Assembly (NCBI GenBank): GCA_949987705.1
Contig: OX465282.1
Coordinates: forward strand, 38,032,039-38,096,038
DNA length: 64,000 nucleotides
DNA from: Thereva unica
Lineage: Eukaryota; Arthropoda; Insecta; Diptera; Therevidae
Direction: 5' to 3'
The first letter of the stretch is position 1. The number at the start of each line of letters is the position of its first letter. The position numbers and the translations under genes are program-made. This document shows, piece by piece, positions 22,042-32,429 of this stretch. Below the pieces are notes generated by a model that searched no databases, had not been told where the DNA came from, and saw only the letters and a list, made by a program, of their open reading frames with translations.

Positions 22042-22790
22042 TAACGACATTGAACTTATTCTAGAGTGGGGAAAAAAGAATCGTGCCAAAGACTTGCGAT
22101 GGAATGACCATATATTCCAAATCGCCAAACAAGCATCCCAGTGCTTAGGATTTCTTAAGAGGTGCAGGTTCCTCCTCCAGCCATCGGCCCGTGCTGTTAT
22201 TTATAAATCCTACATTCGGCCTCTTCTAGAATACAACTCCCTCATTTGGGGCGGCGCTCCAATAGCAACCTTAGCATGGTTAGATAAGTTCAAAAAAAAG
22301 GCCCTTAAGTTAATTAATGACGATACCGCTTGCTCCACCATCGACCCCCTAAGCCACCATAGGAATGTAGCAGCACTGACAAAATTTTATCGCTACTATC
22401 ATAGTGACTGTTCCTCCGAGTTAAACGCTCTTTTGCCTCAACGGCAATCTTATACCCGCAACACCAGATTAGCCCACTCGTCCCATTCCTTGCACCTGCA
22501 ACTCCCCCTTTCACGTACTCAACAAGATATGAATTCGTTTGTAAATAGAACAACTCGACTGTGGAATAATCTCTCGCAGTCGGTATTTCCGAGCTCCTAC
22601 AACATCCAAGAGTTCAAACGCAGGGTTCATCACCACCTTCTTCAATACCCCCCCCCCCCCCGTACCTTTATAATCCTTAGCCTTTTCCTCCCACCCCTCC
22701 CCCGGACTAAGCTTACTGCTTGACATTGCATCATGACGTGACAAATGACATGACGGACTAGTAGTACAAAGGGTGACTCCTGAAAAAACT
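22042..22790 (+). pseudogene. Jockey-like LINE, RT thumb and 3' end (continuation of the split copy)
   Basis: The open frame continues with NNDIELILEWGKKN directly at the piggyBac border, then RWNDHIFQIAKQASQCLGFL, IYKSYIRPLLEYNSLIWGG, DPLSHHRNVAALTKFYRYYH and TRLWNNLSQSVFPSSYN. The 3' end reads CTAGTAGTACAAAGGGTGAC, then TCCTGAAAAAAC. An internal deletion joins EWGKKNR to AKDLRWN, losing the LGVTL segment kept in the 33718 copy. Together with 16540-18850 this gives nearly the whole ORF2. Confidence 0.9.
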
Positions 22791-22794
22791 GGCC

Positions 22795-23225
22795 TTATTT
22801 GGGGAAATTGCAGGCAACTTTGACCTGAAAATTGTCACTTGGTTTTTTTCGACATAAGCTTAGGAGAAAAGAGTGCTAAAAAAGTACGAAATAGCGCCAA
22901 TTTTAGTATTAAAATTGCTTATATCTTCGAAAGTAAAGGCCGTAGCATAAAAATTGTCCGGACATTATTCATAGGAAACACTCCAAGCTTTCTGATTCTG
23001 GGAAAAAACACATTAGTTGACTGTGAATATTTTGGAGAAAAAGGTGGTTGAAAGTGAAATTTTTGTTAAAAAAAACAAAATTTTGACTTTGACGTCTCAT
23101 AACTCTGGAAGTTGGTACTGTGGTACCGTCGTTTTTACAATTTTAGATAGGTGGGAGTATTCTGCGTACACTGATACCTTATTCATGAAGATATGTGATG
23201 GCGTTACAAAAATACAGGGTTAATT
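22795..23225. repeat. Relative of the 5612-6847 element interior
   Basis: Shares, on the opposite strand, CGAAATAGCGCCAATTTTA, TCATAACTCTGGAAGTTGGT, GGTGGGAGTATTCTGCGTA, the AT...TTCATGAAGATAT box and a terminal ACAGGGT. Non-coding fragment of a family also present at 50105-50410. Confidence 0.5.
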
Positions 23226-23239
23226 AGTCATTTTGCCCG

Positions 23240-23950
23240 AATAAAAAGAAATAGCATTATTACCACCTTAGCCACAGTTACGGGATATAACAACTATACA
23301 GAAATTCAATACTTATTATAGCCGATAATCTGAGATACTCTTCTTTTGCGCCGGGCCTGGGGTAATTTTGTATGAGCTGGGACCCACCTCCTTTTTTTTC
23401 GTCTCGGGTTCGCGTAGGTCGAAAAAAATTGAAAATTTTCATCTGAAGCCGACGAAAGGCACTCGAAAGGTCTTGGGTTATCGAGTTTTTGGATTATAAT
23501 GAACAATTTTCTTTCGACTTATGCGAACGCTACAATTTTCGTCGACAAAATTTTTCGACTTCAATTTTTTTCGTACGATTATCGTCGTTCGCCATACACG
23601 AACCGGCCCCAGGTTTTTGCAAAACACCATTCCCTGTCCATCTCATCTCCTGGATGGCGGTAATGTCAGCTTTATATTTTGATAGGGTATGGGCCAGATG
23701 TTAAGTATGTAGCTCGAATTCTGTATAGTTTTCGAACATTCCAAGAGAAAATTCGTAAATCGTTTTGCCTTTTTCGTTGCCGTGATCGTCGTCGTTGATT
23801 CCAGTATCCGAGGCATGTTGCTTGTTCCGTAATAATTGTTTTTTACGGTTGAGGCTATTAGCCTCACGCCAACCTTACTTGGAAGCGACTATCCCGATCA
23901 TATTAGCCTATCATCTCTCATAGAATAGTTACCAGTGGCCACCGCTAATA
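23240..23950. other. No recognisable gene
   Basis: Contains TTCGAC/GTCGAA-rich sequence around 23420-23600 and short frames without a domain. No element boundary could be fixed. Confidence 0.3.
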
Positions 23951-23951
23951 G

Positions 23952-24042
23952 GTTATGATCGCACTTCCATCAGTCCGAAATAGTTCCGGCACGTGCATGT
24001 TGTGCAACATCTTATTCCCCTTTTCCGCTGATTACTGACCAC
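23952..24042. repeat. Short dispersed repeat shared with 38854-38942
   Basis: ATGATCGCACTTCCATCAGT, CCGAAATAGTT, GCTGATTACTGACC match ATAATCGCACTTTCATCAAT, CCGAAATAGTT, GCTGATAACTGACC near 38860. Same orientation, non-coding. Confidence 0.6.
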
Positions 24043-24099
24043 CCGAGTTCCATTTGGCACGAAAAAATTCGGTGCGGGAAAAACCTAATCGTATGTCGC

Positions 24100-24295
24100 T
24101 AGGCTAAAATATCGAAGAGTTCAAATGCATGGTTATCTTTTTCAGTAACCCCCAGACTTCTCTTAGCCCACCTTATCGTTCGACCAAACTTTACTACCAC
24201 ATTGGACATTACACTATGACGCAAAATGTCATGATGGACTGATAGTACAGGCGAGACTTTAGAGCTTATTACTGCCGCATAAAAACTTCGTTCAA
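24100..24295 (+). mobile_element. Jockey-like LINE 3' end, 5'-truncated
   Basis: Starts in the last codons (GAAGAGTTCAAATGCATGGT) and runs to the shared 3' end (ATGATGGACTGATAGTACAG, then GCCGCATAAAAAC). Diverged from the other copies. A clear target duplication was not found. Confidence 0.75.
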
Positions 24296-24299
24296 CATT

Positions 24300-26205
24300 A
24301 TGGCACTGCCATTTTGTCCCTTTTTTACATTTGAAATATTTAGTGCAGAATGCACAATTCTTGGAAATTCCTTGAAAATCGTTCCGCAAATTTTGTAAAT
24401 TCACTTTACCCTACTTTGCAAAAGCCCAATGCACAAAGCTCCTCACTGCTGCCAAAAAACTAAAAAAGTTGTTCAAAAAAGTGCTACTTTTGATTTTAAT
24501 TTCGCGAAAACAAAAGACTCCCACTGTTGTCCTTTTTATTATATGTATTTCAACACAAGCGAATAATGGAAACAAAATCTGAAAAAGATTTCACCATGTT
24601 TTCACAAAGTTAAAGATAAAAATTCATGGAATTCCTTTAATCGCGAAGCTAAATGCGGAGAGATTACGACACAATTTCATGTTTAGGGCGAAATCCACAA
24701 AGGTTAACTACTCGTCTTTGAGCCTCAACGGGGCGGGGGGCTGGAAATTCCTGTTCCTCTGTTTACCGCTTACAATCAAATAAGGTATTTTGCGATTTCC
24801 GTCTGACATCTGATTATTTAAGGGAAGCTCACCAATAAGTTAATTTCGTATTAACTGTGGATGTAAATTCACGCACCCAGTCTAGACAAATTTTAAAATC
24901 GTTAATTGGCTATCAGTTGGCGATAAACGGCCCCGCGGCCAAGCAGCTCTGTACAAACCGGCATAAACGGTTTCTAATTATTTAGTGCAGATAGCGAACG
25001 ACAGCATTGGGACAACCCATGTACCCTGGCTGTGGCACACCGAGTCGCATTTACACGTCTTCCAGTCCCAATCCGATGTTTTCGAATGTTGATCAACCTT
25101 TGATGTTCTATTGCCCAGGTACAAAGAAAGGTGTTGTCCGTTTAAAGATTTCAAACAGCCCCTAGCGTGCTCTATGTATTGCATTTGGCACATGTACCTA
25201 CATAGGCACATAAAGCGGGCACATATATAGAGCATTTGAGTGGTGAGTTGAGTGTATACGTGCACGGGGGACTGCTAAATAAATTATTTTCCTGTAAGAA
25301 AATTTCGGGCTCGCCATGATTTTATTACACAGTTCGCGCAAATCAAAAAGGCGGCCACCACCTGGGCTGCCAACGTGTAAGATGGCAACCGTTTTTGAAT
25401 GACGGTTAGTCATATTACGACCGGTGATAGGATAGCTCGAGCGACGTGAAAGCGCTTAAAAGTTTTTTTCATAATTCGAATTTGTCTGCGATGCGCGAAA
25501 TTGCTTTTCAACGCATGCGTCAAGTTTCTAGAGCGAAATCAAAATATTTATTCCCCGTCGGCAATCTCCACTTAAATTTTATTTCGGGTCACGTGGCTTA
25601 CCCGTCAGGTTCGTCGACTATTGGGCATAAAAAATCGTTCTGTCAAATCGAATTCAAAAATGTGATTGTTGTGTGTGTTAAGAAATATCAGTTAAACTTA
25701 CTTGTGATACGAGGGCAATTTTTAAAATGCAAAAATGTTAGTGCTAAGAAAAGTGAAAATTTCCATTTTACAATAACATGATTTATTTATTTTACATGTT
25801 TTTATTTAATATATGTAACCGCTGATACTATTTCATTCATGATTAAAGCCTTGTATGATGGATTGCTCAAATTAACTATGAATGTAAGTGCAACACAATT
25901 TCACATTTTATTAAATTTTCACCTGAAAAAGGGGTACTTACTTTGGATTGGAGTTTGATTGGATTTTTAAGTGTTTTCCAAATTTTAACTGGTACTCGTA
26001 CTCTGTAAATCGCTGATTAGAACCTGCGACAATATAACATATTGCTGTTGTTGAAAGTTGTGCTGTTAAATGAGGCACCATTTGATATTATTGACCCCTC
26101 CGAATAACCGCTAATACTGAGTTCTACTGACTTATTTTGATACATCTACTCCATGTTAACATTTAATTTTATTTTAATTTTGCCGAAATAAAACTTTCAA
26201 TCTAT
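24300..26205. other. No recognisable gene or repeat
   Basis: Frames of 71-111 codons here (for example 25446-25781) show no domain and lie in mixed sequence. Nothing supports a gene. Confidence 0.35.
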
Positions 26206-26209
26206 CATC

Positions 26210-26900
26210 ACCGCCTATTGTTGGTCTCCAGCGTTCGTCTCTAAGATTGTCGATCTATCTCAGTTTTTTATTCCTTATTCTCTTATGACTTCCTCAGCTT
26301 CGTCTATCTATCTTTTCTTAGGGCGTCCTGCTCTCCGCTTTCAAGGACTTTTTTTGCCGGTTCCATTCCCTACCTCGTTCGACATGAACAATTCATATCA
26401 GTCTGTATTCCCATGTAAATCGAACGAAGATGTTTGCTTTCGAATCTTCCTACCAATGCTTCGTCTGCGTTCTTCAATGGCCACACGCCTACAATGTTCA
26501 TATAGTAAACAGACCTTACTAGTGATGTGTACCGTTTCAATTTTGTTTTGCTTGATATATGTATTTATCAACGTCAGATCTTTACATAAGACCAAAGTAG
26601 AATTTATTAGCCGCAGTGCTATTCATCTTCTGATTTCGGCCGAGCATCATTGTCTTTTGTTATAATCGTGCCTAGGTATACAAACTTATCCACTGCTTAT
26701 ATATGTGCATCGTTGTGTTTTGTCTGCTACTTCTGGCTTTCTTTTGTGCACATATACTTTGTTTTGTCCTCGTTTATTTCCAACGCTGTTTTTATTACGG
26801 CTTGAACAAGTGCTACATCGAGGAGACCTGAATTCATTCCAGTGCTCTTCCAAGGATAGCAATATAATCGGCAAAAGCTAGTATTTTGCACGGCTCTGTC
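26210..26900 (-). pseudogene. RTE-type LINE C-terminal half, decayed
   Basis: Minus-strand fragments in broken frames resemble the post-RT region: a YLGT-like start near 26680, then LRRxxE-type and WNRQKKSLKAE...GRP-like pieces near 26320-26380. No open frame longer than about 60 codons supports it, so the call depends on scattered motifs and on similarity of layout to the 36010-37078 copy. Confidence 0.45.
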
Positions 26901-27489
26901 AAAGATAAGCTAAATGTACCATATTCCGGCCTAGTACATAATTACAGTATATTATTTTTGAAGCTATCAACAACTTGACAAACATCAACTCCTTTTTAAT
27001 CAGTCGGTCGACGCGAATACGTCATGCGAAGCAATTTCATTATGTAAACTACGAAAGAGGTAGGGTCGTCTTCCTAAGATCATAACAAGCATTTGGATGT
27101 ATATTTTTGTAGTATTTTAATTTTTTCTATTAAATACGATTATATTTGATAACTCATAGTAATTTGAACCTATTATTAGGTGTTCTTATAATTAAAAAAG
27201 CCAATAGTTTGATAGACGGAATTATGTTCATGATTTTATTAGGAATGGCCCTTATTCTGTTCTTAGAACGGAATTGTAGAATAGGTGTGTGATGATGTGA
27301 GAGCTAATTCCGTGCTCCAGTGATATTGAAAATTCCTAATTTTTAGTGCGAAATTCAATCTAAGGAATAACCATTCTGTACCGGGATCATCAATACTACC
27401 CCGTCATGTTGGTTAATTCTTTGTGCAATGTCTATGCCTAGCGGAAATAATGGCAGGAACTAAATAAATTCAGTGGAAAAGTGGCTACG

Positions 27490-27956
27490 ATAACAATGTT
27501 GGAAAGGGCAGCTACTTTTCTTAAGTCACCGTAAGAGTAGGAGGTCAAAAGCTGCCATCAGTTTGATTCGGTTTTGCACCATATCCAGCCATGATAAAGT
27601 AGATTTTGTACTACCTGCCCAGGTAAACGATTTATATTCAAGGCGGGGCCAAATGTAGGACTTGTAGATTTTAACCAGGACAGTTGGCTGGAGGAGGAAC
27701 TTGCATTACTTAAGAAATCCTAGGCATTGAGATACTTCTTTGGAGAACTGGAAAATGTGATTATTCTATCGCAGGTCTTCAGTTAAAGTTTTACTTAAGA
27801 CTTTAAGAAATGAATCAGCCATTAGATTCGCACCGTCCAATAAAATAGAAGGAATGTCAGTGCAGGTTTTATTTGAGAAGAGACAGTAGGTACTTTGTTT
27901 TGTATGACCTGAGATACCCCCGCAGAACTGGTGCTGTATTTTGATCTGACGATATC
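27490..27956 (-). pseudogene. Jockey-like LINE RT fragment, 3' part of a copy split by a transposon
   Basis: On the minus strand: RSKYSTSSAG (the segment before the PQGS motif) next to the transposon border, then further in AQCLGFLK-like sequence (CAATGCCTAGGATTTCTTAA), YKSYIWPRLEY and STLSWLDMVQNRIKL. Decayed, several frameshifts. The 5' part of the same copy continues on the other side of the 27962-29417 insertion. Confidence 0.8.
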
Positions 27957-28228
27957 TAATAGTAAGCCATACACTAAGAGTTTTTTATTTCGAAAAAACT
28001 GTCAGTTGGCACGTTAAAAAAACTGCCACTTTGCTTGGCGTGTTTGACAAAGCTCTTTGCCCATACACTATAAAATTTTATTTCGTCGGATTGCGTGGCA
28101 GTTAAAAGAGTTTTTCAAAAACAACAACAAAATGTATATATTTGGATCGGCGGCGTGTGGAATGGTTGTTGTTTTTCAAAGTTCCACGCCATAAACCACG
28201 AAAACTCAGTAGTACAAAGAGAGTGAAT

Positions 28229-28602
28229 TTATACGAGTATTTCATAAAATTTCGGTGCTATTAAAATGACGGAAAATTTAAATACTGCAGTATTATTTGT
28301 ATTTGAAGCTTTTTCAGCTTGGTTCTTCTTGTCATTAGGTACAGTTTCATCAAACAGCAATGAACTGTCTTCATCGATGCTGTCGACACTATTCGTTTGC
28401 AGTTCATGTTCTAAAGTGAACAGAAGTAAATCGCAGTACCACAAATTTGGTAGATGGATTTCACCCGTCGATATCCCACTTCTTTTAGAAGGTGCCACTT
28501 TTCTTACCTCTTTTCTGAATATTCTTCTTAAGGATTGTATCTTTTTTAAAAAACTGCCTTTATCCCAGTTTTATAGAAATTTAAAAGTTCATCGTAGCCT
28601 CT
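28229..28602 (-). pseudogene. MADF-domain protein, frameshifted
   Basis: Two minus-strand frames together give one MADF domain: RGYDELLNFYKTGIKAVF (from 28602), then after a shift in an A-rich run (about 28545) the segment IQSLRRIFRKEVRKVAPSKR, and SGISTGEIHLPNLWYCDLLL (28498 frame). The helix R-R-x-F-R-K-E and the PxLWYxDLLxF motif are diagnostic of MADF, a Myb-related DNA-binding fold. After the domain come an acidic Ser-rich stretch (SIDEDSSLLFDE) and a stop at 28229. Stand-alone MADF/Myb proteins are known as transposase partners in some DNA transposons, which fits the location inside an inverted-repeat element. Frameshifted, so not functional here. Confidence 0.75.
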
Positions 28603-29059
28603 ATTTTTAAGATTAGATTTTCCACAAAGCCGAGTGCTTTTTGTAAATTACTATGAAATTTATAATAAACTGCTTAGAATTCATCTTCATAAACACCAGG
28701 GTGTGAGATGACGACGACCTCCACGTATGCGTGAATAGTCCACCAGGCGGGTGTACCCCCTGATTTCAATCCTTACTGCCCACCCCCAATCCTCTGGGTC
28801 GTATCAAGGTGAAATGCCAATCGTACCGATGATCAGCTTGGCTGCGCACCGAGGTTATGAAAATAGCTCTGCCGTGAACGGTGTGTTCCGGACGACTGGC
28901 GATCTCTCCGGTTCTAATTAGCCTTACCCGGGTACTAAGGATCTTTGCCCGCGCGGACCTCATTTCTCGTGGCAGCAAATATGGACAAAACTAAACAAAT
29001 TAAACAAAAACACATACACACACTGTCTGATAAGGACGCATGCGACCCGCTTAGATCTT

Positions 29060-29260
29060 GAAACCTACGATTCTGGTAGAAGCTGTAAAAGTCAGGACGA
29101 GAAGGAAAGTGTACAACATCTCCTCTTTCACCCAGCCCTCTGTCACCCAGGAGACTAACCGCATTTGGTGAACCATTTCTGCACGCCTGTAGAAATGTCG
29201 AAGATTGGGATCCCGCAAGTAAAAAGATTCATTACGTCCTCGAGGTAGCGAAGAAACGAC
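29060..29260 (+). pseudogene. LINE C-terminal Cys/His fragment
   Basis: The + strand reads SCKSQDEKESVQHLLFHPAL, the E-x-x-x-H-L-L tail region of RNase H-bearing LINEs. It probably inserted in, or was captured by, the 27962-29417 element. GC-rich sequence from 28690 to 28985 just upstream is unlike its AT-rich surroundings and may belong to the same LINE. Confidence 0.5.
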
Positions 29261-29422
29261 GAACGACGAAAGTGGGTTCAGTTTGACATCACTTGAGTGT
29301 CAAGTGGAATGTAGGAAAAATTGGCGTGTGATGTTGACCACACACGATGGCATAAAACTAGTAGTTTACGTGGCGTGGCAATTGGCGTGTGGAAAAAAGT
29401 CTTAGTGTATGACTTGCTAATA

Positions 29423-29570
29423 TCACCTTAATTGAGTGGCCAGAAAGGAAATTCTGAGTCCCAGCTCCTAAGTCGATGCTAAAGCTTTGAGTTTACTCAG
29501 CAGCAAGAACAAAAAAAAAGAAGAAAAAGACTGTCGCTAGATCTTATTCTGAACCCGCACTGCCTGTAGT
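29423..29570 (-). pseudogene. Jockey-like LINE RT fragment, 5' part of the split copy
   Basis: Minus strand: LSKLKAL-like codons (TGAGTAAACTCAAAGCTTTA) and FLSGHSIK-like codons lead straight to the transposon border, matching the order seen near 18530-18600. Decayed. Confidence 0.65.
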
Positions 29571-29914
29571 GTAGAATCTAGAAAGATCAATATATTTCAA
29601 AGGCTTTTTATTGATTATTGATTTTATTGAAAAGAGAAGTTGTTGTTATTTGGCGGTAGATGGAAGGGTTGTTATATTCGCCTTTTCAGCGCTTTCAAAA
29701 AAAAAATCTTATACAGAGGCTCTGTCCATCTGTCTGTCTGTCCGTCTGTGACCTTATTTCATCTTTAAAATCTGTCGCTACAGACTTGGGCCATATCTCA
29801 AATTTGTAGCTCTTGATCAAGAGACCTAAAACTGAGAAATTGGTCTGGAAACTTCAACCAGAAGTATATTTAACGATAAAAAAAGAGATTTCTAATAAAG
29901 TACATATATCAGTA

Positions 29915-30000
29915 GCTTAGAGCTAAGGCGCTCGAATCCTATCCCGGAGAACCAAGTTCAATTCTCGGCTGCGCAATGGTGAAATATATTTTTTTTTTAA
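29915..30000 (+). repeat. tRNA-derived SINE head
   Basis: TAGCTTAGAGCTAAGGCGCT resembles a tRNA A box region and AAGTTCAATTCTC a B box (GTTCRANTC), about 35 nt apart. The acceptor stem does not pair and a T/A-rich tail follows, so this is a SINE-like tRNA relic rather than a tRNA gene. Confidence 0.5.
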
Positions 30001-30890
30001 CTTCGGTGGAACATGTTTTGAATCTATCTTTAAATTATATTATTTGATAACGATACTCAGGAGGACATAAAAATTTACTTAATTAAAAGTGAAAAAATAT
30101 CATTCAAGTGTTATTCAACAGAAATAATACCATGAAAAAGCGTAATTAGTGGCTAGTCTCTAGGCACAACATTCCACTAGTTTCTGTAGGGGCTGAACCT
30201 GAGTTAGTTTCCGTGGGTCCGTGGCTTCGAAGAAATATTATTATGAATACATTATTTCCTTTGAACCATAGCGCGTATATTGACAGGGTCAGTGGATTTA
30301 CTTTCGTTGAAACACCTGTTTCCGATATAAAAATTCCCAAAAAAATACAATGAAGAACAGTTAACAAAAGCTTTGTAATATATCTAGCGTGGAACTATGG
30401 CAATATAAAGGGCCTCTATAGTTAAAAAAATGAAAAGTGCCTAATTGGTTAATAAGTGAAGCATTTGGCAGAAATCACCACCACCAAAGATCAGCTGCTT
30501 ATTCTCTATCACAACAGCTCAAAAGTCCTAATAATTTTAAAGAGCATCTACCCAGCAGGCAATAGTATGAGAGATTCTAGTATTGGTCAGTGAGTATCAC
30601 AGACTTTGACCATGTCACTTAATTCTGTTATTAAATAAAATAAATAACTACTTATCGTTCGTATTATTTGCAGAACTGTCCTTTAAAAATGTGCCGGAAT
30701 TAAGGACCTATTAGCACGGAATTAGTTACAAAGTTCCAGCTCCACAACATCAAAAAATCTAAACGGGTTCACACTATCGTAAGCATAGTTTCGATGAATA
30801 ACAAATGGATATTTATTTTAAATTCAACAGCTTTCTCTCAAGTTTTTCTGAGTACAAATAACTGCGATCTGTTGTGGCATGGTTGGTGTT
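30001..30890. other. No recognisable gene or repeat
   Basis: AT-rich; only short frames without domains. Confidence 0.35.
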
Positions 30891-30894
30891 CATC

Positions 30895-31090
30895 ATCATC
30901 ATCTGTAGCACTACAGCCTATTACTGGCCTTGGCTTCCTCCAGCATTTCTCTTCATGCCGTTCGATTCCTGGCTAATGCCCTTCAATTAAGTACGCCTAA
31001 GTTTACTAAATCTTCCCCAACGGAGCTCACGTATCGCTTCTTTGGCCGACCTGGACGAATTGATCTCCTTTTTATGCAGTGGGCATAATA
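30895..31090 (-). pseudogene. RTE-type LINE 3' end with (GAT)n tail
   Basis: Minus strand: GRPKKRY-like codons at the right, then a DLVNLG segment, LARNRTA, and REMLEEAKASN near the end. It is followed on the coding strand by a (GAT)n microsatellite (ATGATGATGATGAAC). This C-terminal layout and short tandem tail are typical of RTE-group LINEs. Confidence 0.6.
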
Positions 31091-31399
31091 CTCCTTACGT
31101 CATAGCTTCTGGTACGTCGTCCATTGTAGGCATTTCAATTTCATTACCAGCACCAGCAACACTATCGTTATCGGCTGGTGCGTTTCTAACGGGTTGGCTC
31201 ACATTACCTCACTCTCATTTTCGTCGTCTCTATTCAGTAGTTCATTAAAATACCCAGATATGCATAGAGATGTAAGTTCAGTATTTGAATTTAGTTGATA
31301 GCAGCATCTCAGTGTTTTGTTTGTAATTTGTTATATCGTGTAGCGTTTTTTTATTCCCAACTCAACCTCAACTCAACTATTCGACTCATCATGTATACA

Positions 31400-31850
31400 T
31401 ATTAATTATCACGCGAACTACGAAAGTGTGCAAAATATGAACTTGATGGGTTTTAGGTTATTTTTTACTTTTTAATCTCTAAGTCTTCTTTAAAGCCACA
31501 AAGCTAATTGTATTCTACCTGCTACATCCTTTCATTTGATACTAGTGATGAACGAGAACAAGACTAATCTAATCTTGGTCTTGTCATGTTCTTGTTCAGC
31601 CGGTCTTGTTCTTGTTCTTGCAAGTATAACTAAGTCTTGTTCTTGGTCTTGCTAAATGTGCAAGAACAAGACAAGACTGCAAGAACAAGATCATTTTTGC
31701 TCATCACTATTTGATCCCCACGTCAGGGGGCCGCGGAACAAAATTGTAAAATGGTCAGATTGCATTGTCATCCCAACGTATATACAAAATTTCAGCTTAA
31801 TCGGAAACCGGGAAGTGGGTTATATTTAATTTCCAAGCCTACTTCGTATT
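31400..31850. repeat. Dispersed CGCCATTTT-type repeat, interrupted copy
   Basis: Contains AAAGCCACAAAGCTAATTGT, ATCCTTTCATTTGATA, GGTCAGATTGCATTGTCATC and AAATTTCAGCTTAATCGG, in the order found near 39000-39440 and 63250-63480. Interrupted by the 31555-31709 element. Confidence 0.6.
31555..31709. mobile_element. Small hAT-type MITE built of TCTTGTTCTTG repeats
   Basis: Ends AGTGATGAAC and GCTCATCACT. ATTTGATA lies just outside on the left and ATTTGATC on the right, probably an 8-bp duplication of the host repeat's CATTTGATACCC. The interior is repeated TCTTGTTCTTG and its inverse CAAGAACAAGA, so the whole element folds into a hairpin. Confidence 0.65.
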
Positions 31851-31879
31851 CTAAAAATCTGCGGGCAAGATAGAATTTC

Positions 31880-32210
31880 AAATGAAGAACTATGACGCCG
31901 TGCTGGCCAAGAAAGGATAGACCATCAAATCAGGCGAAGAAAATGGAATTGAATTGGCCAGACCTTGCGACGTGAAAACGAGAATCTAGCCAAACATTCC
32001 ACAAGGATCCCGTCGAGCCGAAAGACACAGAACAACCTGGAGGGGAACCATATTATTAGAGACCGCAACTACTGGAAGATCCTGGTCAGATCTGAGAGCT
32101 GTCGCACAAAACAGAGTTCGCTGAAGGGCAACGGTTTCCGCCCTATGTCCCATAAGGGATTGAAGGGGAATAAGAAGAAGAAGATACGTTAAGAAGAAGA
32201 AGATACATAT
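31880..32210 (+). pseudogene. RTE-type LINE 3' end with AAGAAG tail
   Basis: Reconstructed over small frameshifts the + strand gives RRRKWNWIG, RRENENLAKHSTR, a PRRAERHRTTWRG-type GRPxxTWRR region, KILVRSESC and LRAVAQNRVRWK, then tandem AAGAAG units. This is the C-terminal tail of a LINE whose usual form is IRRRKWxWIGHTLR...RPKxTWRR. Only the last 110 codons remain. Confidence 0.7.
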
Positions 32211-32429
32211 CTGCGATCAGGCTTAAATATTCCTGTAGAGACATTCCAGTTTATAATCTAATCATTCATGATTACGATATCTTGAGCTACATCTTGTCTA
32301 TTAGCAGTCTCGAGCGTTTCGTCAGTTTTTTTTAATCCATAAATTCTTTTACCTACTAATTAATATAACTCTTTAAACTTTAAGATATTAATAATTTACA
32401 CCAAATTGTCAATCGGGAAATTCGAGTCC

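Larger units (their letters stand above)
27962..29417. mobile_element. DNA transposon with TAATA duplication and a MADF-domain pseudogene
   Basis: 1456 bp between direct repeats TAATA (27957-27961 and 29418-29422). Inverted termini: left GTAAGCCATACACTAAGAG, right (inverse) GCAAGTCATACACTAAGAC. Subterminal CGTGGCA/TGCCACG and CATACAC motifs recur inside both ends. The insertion is proved by the jockey frame it breaks: removing the element and one TAATA rejoins VIL and the residues before RSKY. The interior carries a minus-strand MADF-domain remnant and, on the + strand, a LINE C-terminal fragment. The superfamily is not assignable from a 5-bp duplication alone. Confidence 0.75.

Noticed and set aside
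25446..25781. 111-codon frame
   Set aside because: No motif recognised, no relative in the window, composition like the flanks.
28266..28610. 114-codon + strand frame
   Set aside because: Antisense of the MADF domain, which has a clear protein signature on the minus strand.
29915..29985. Functional tRNA gene
   Set aside because: Boxes are present but the acceptor stem does not pair and the arms are irregular.
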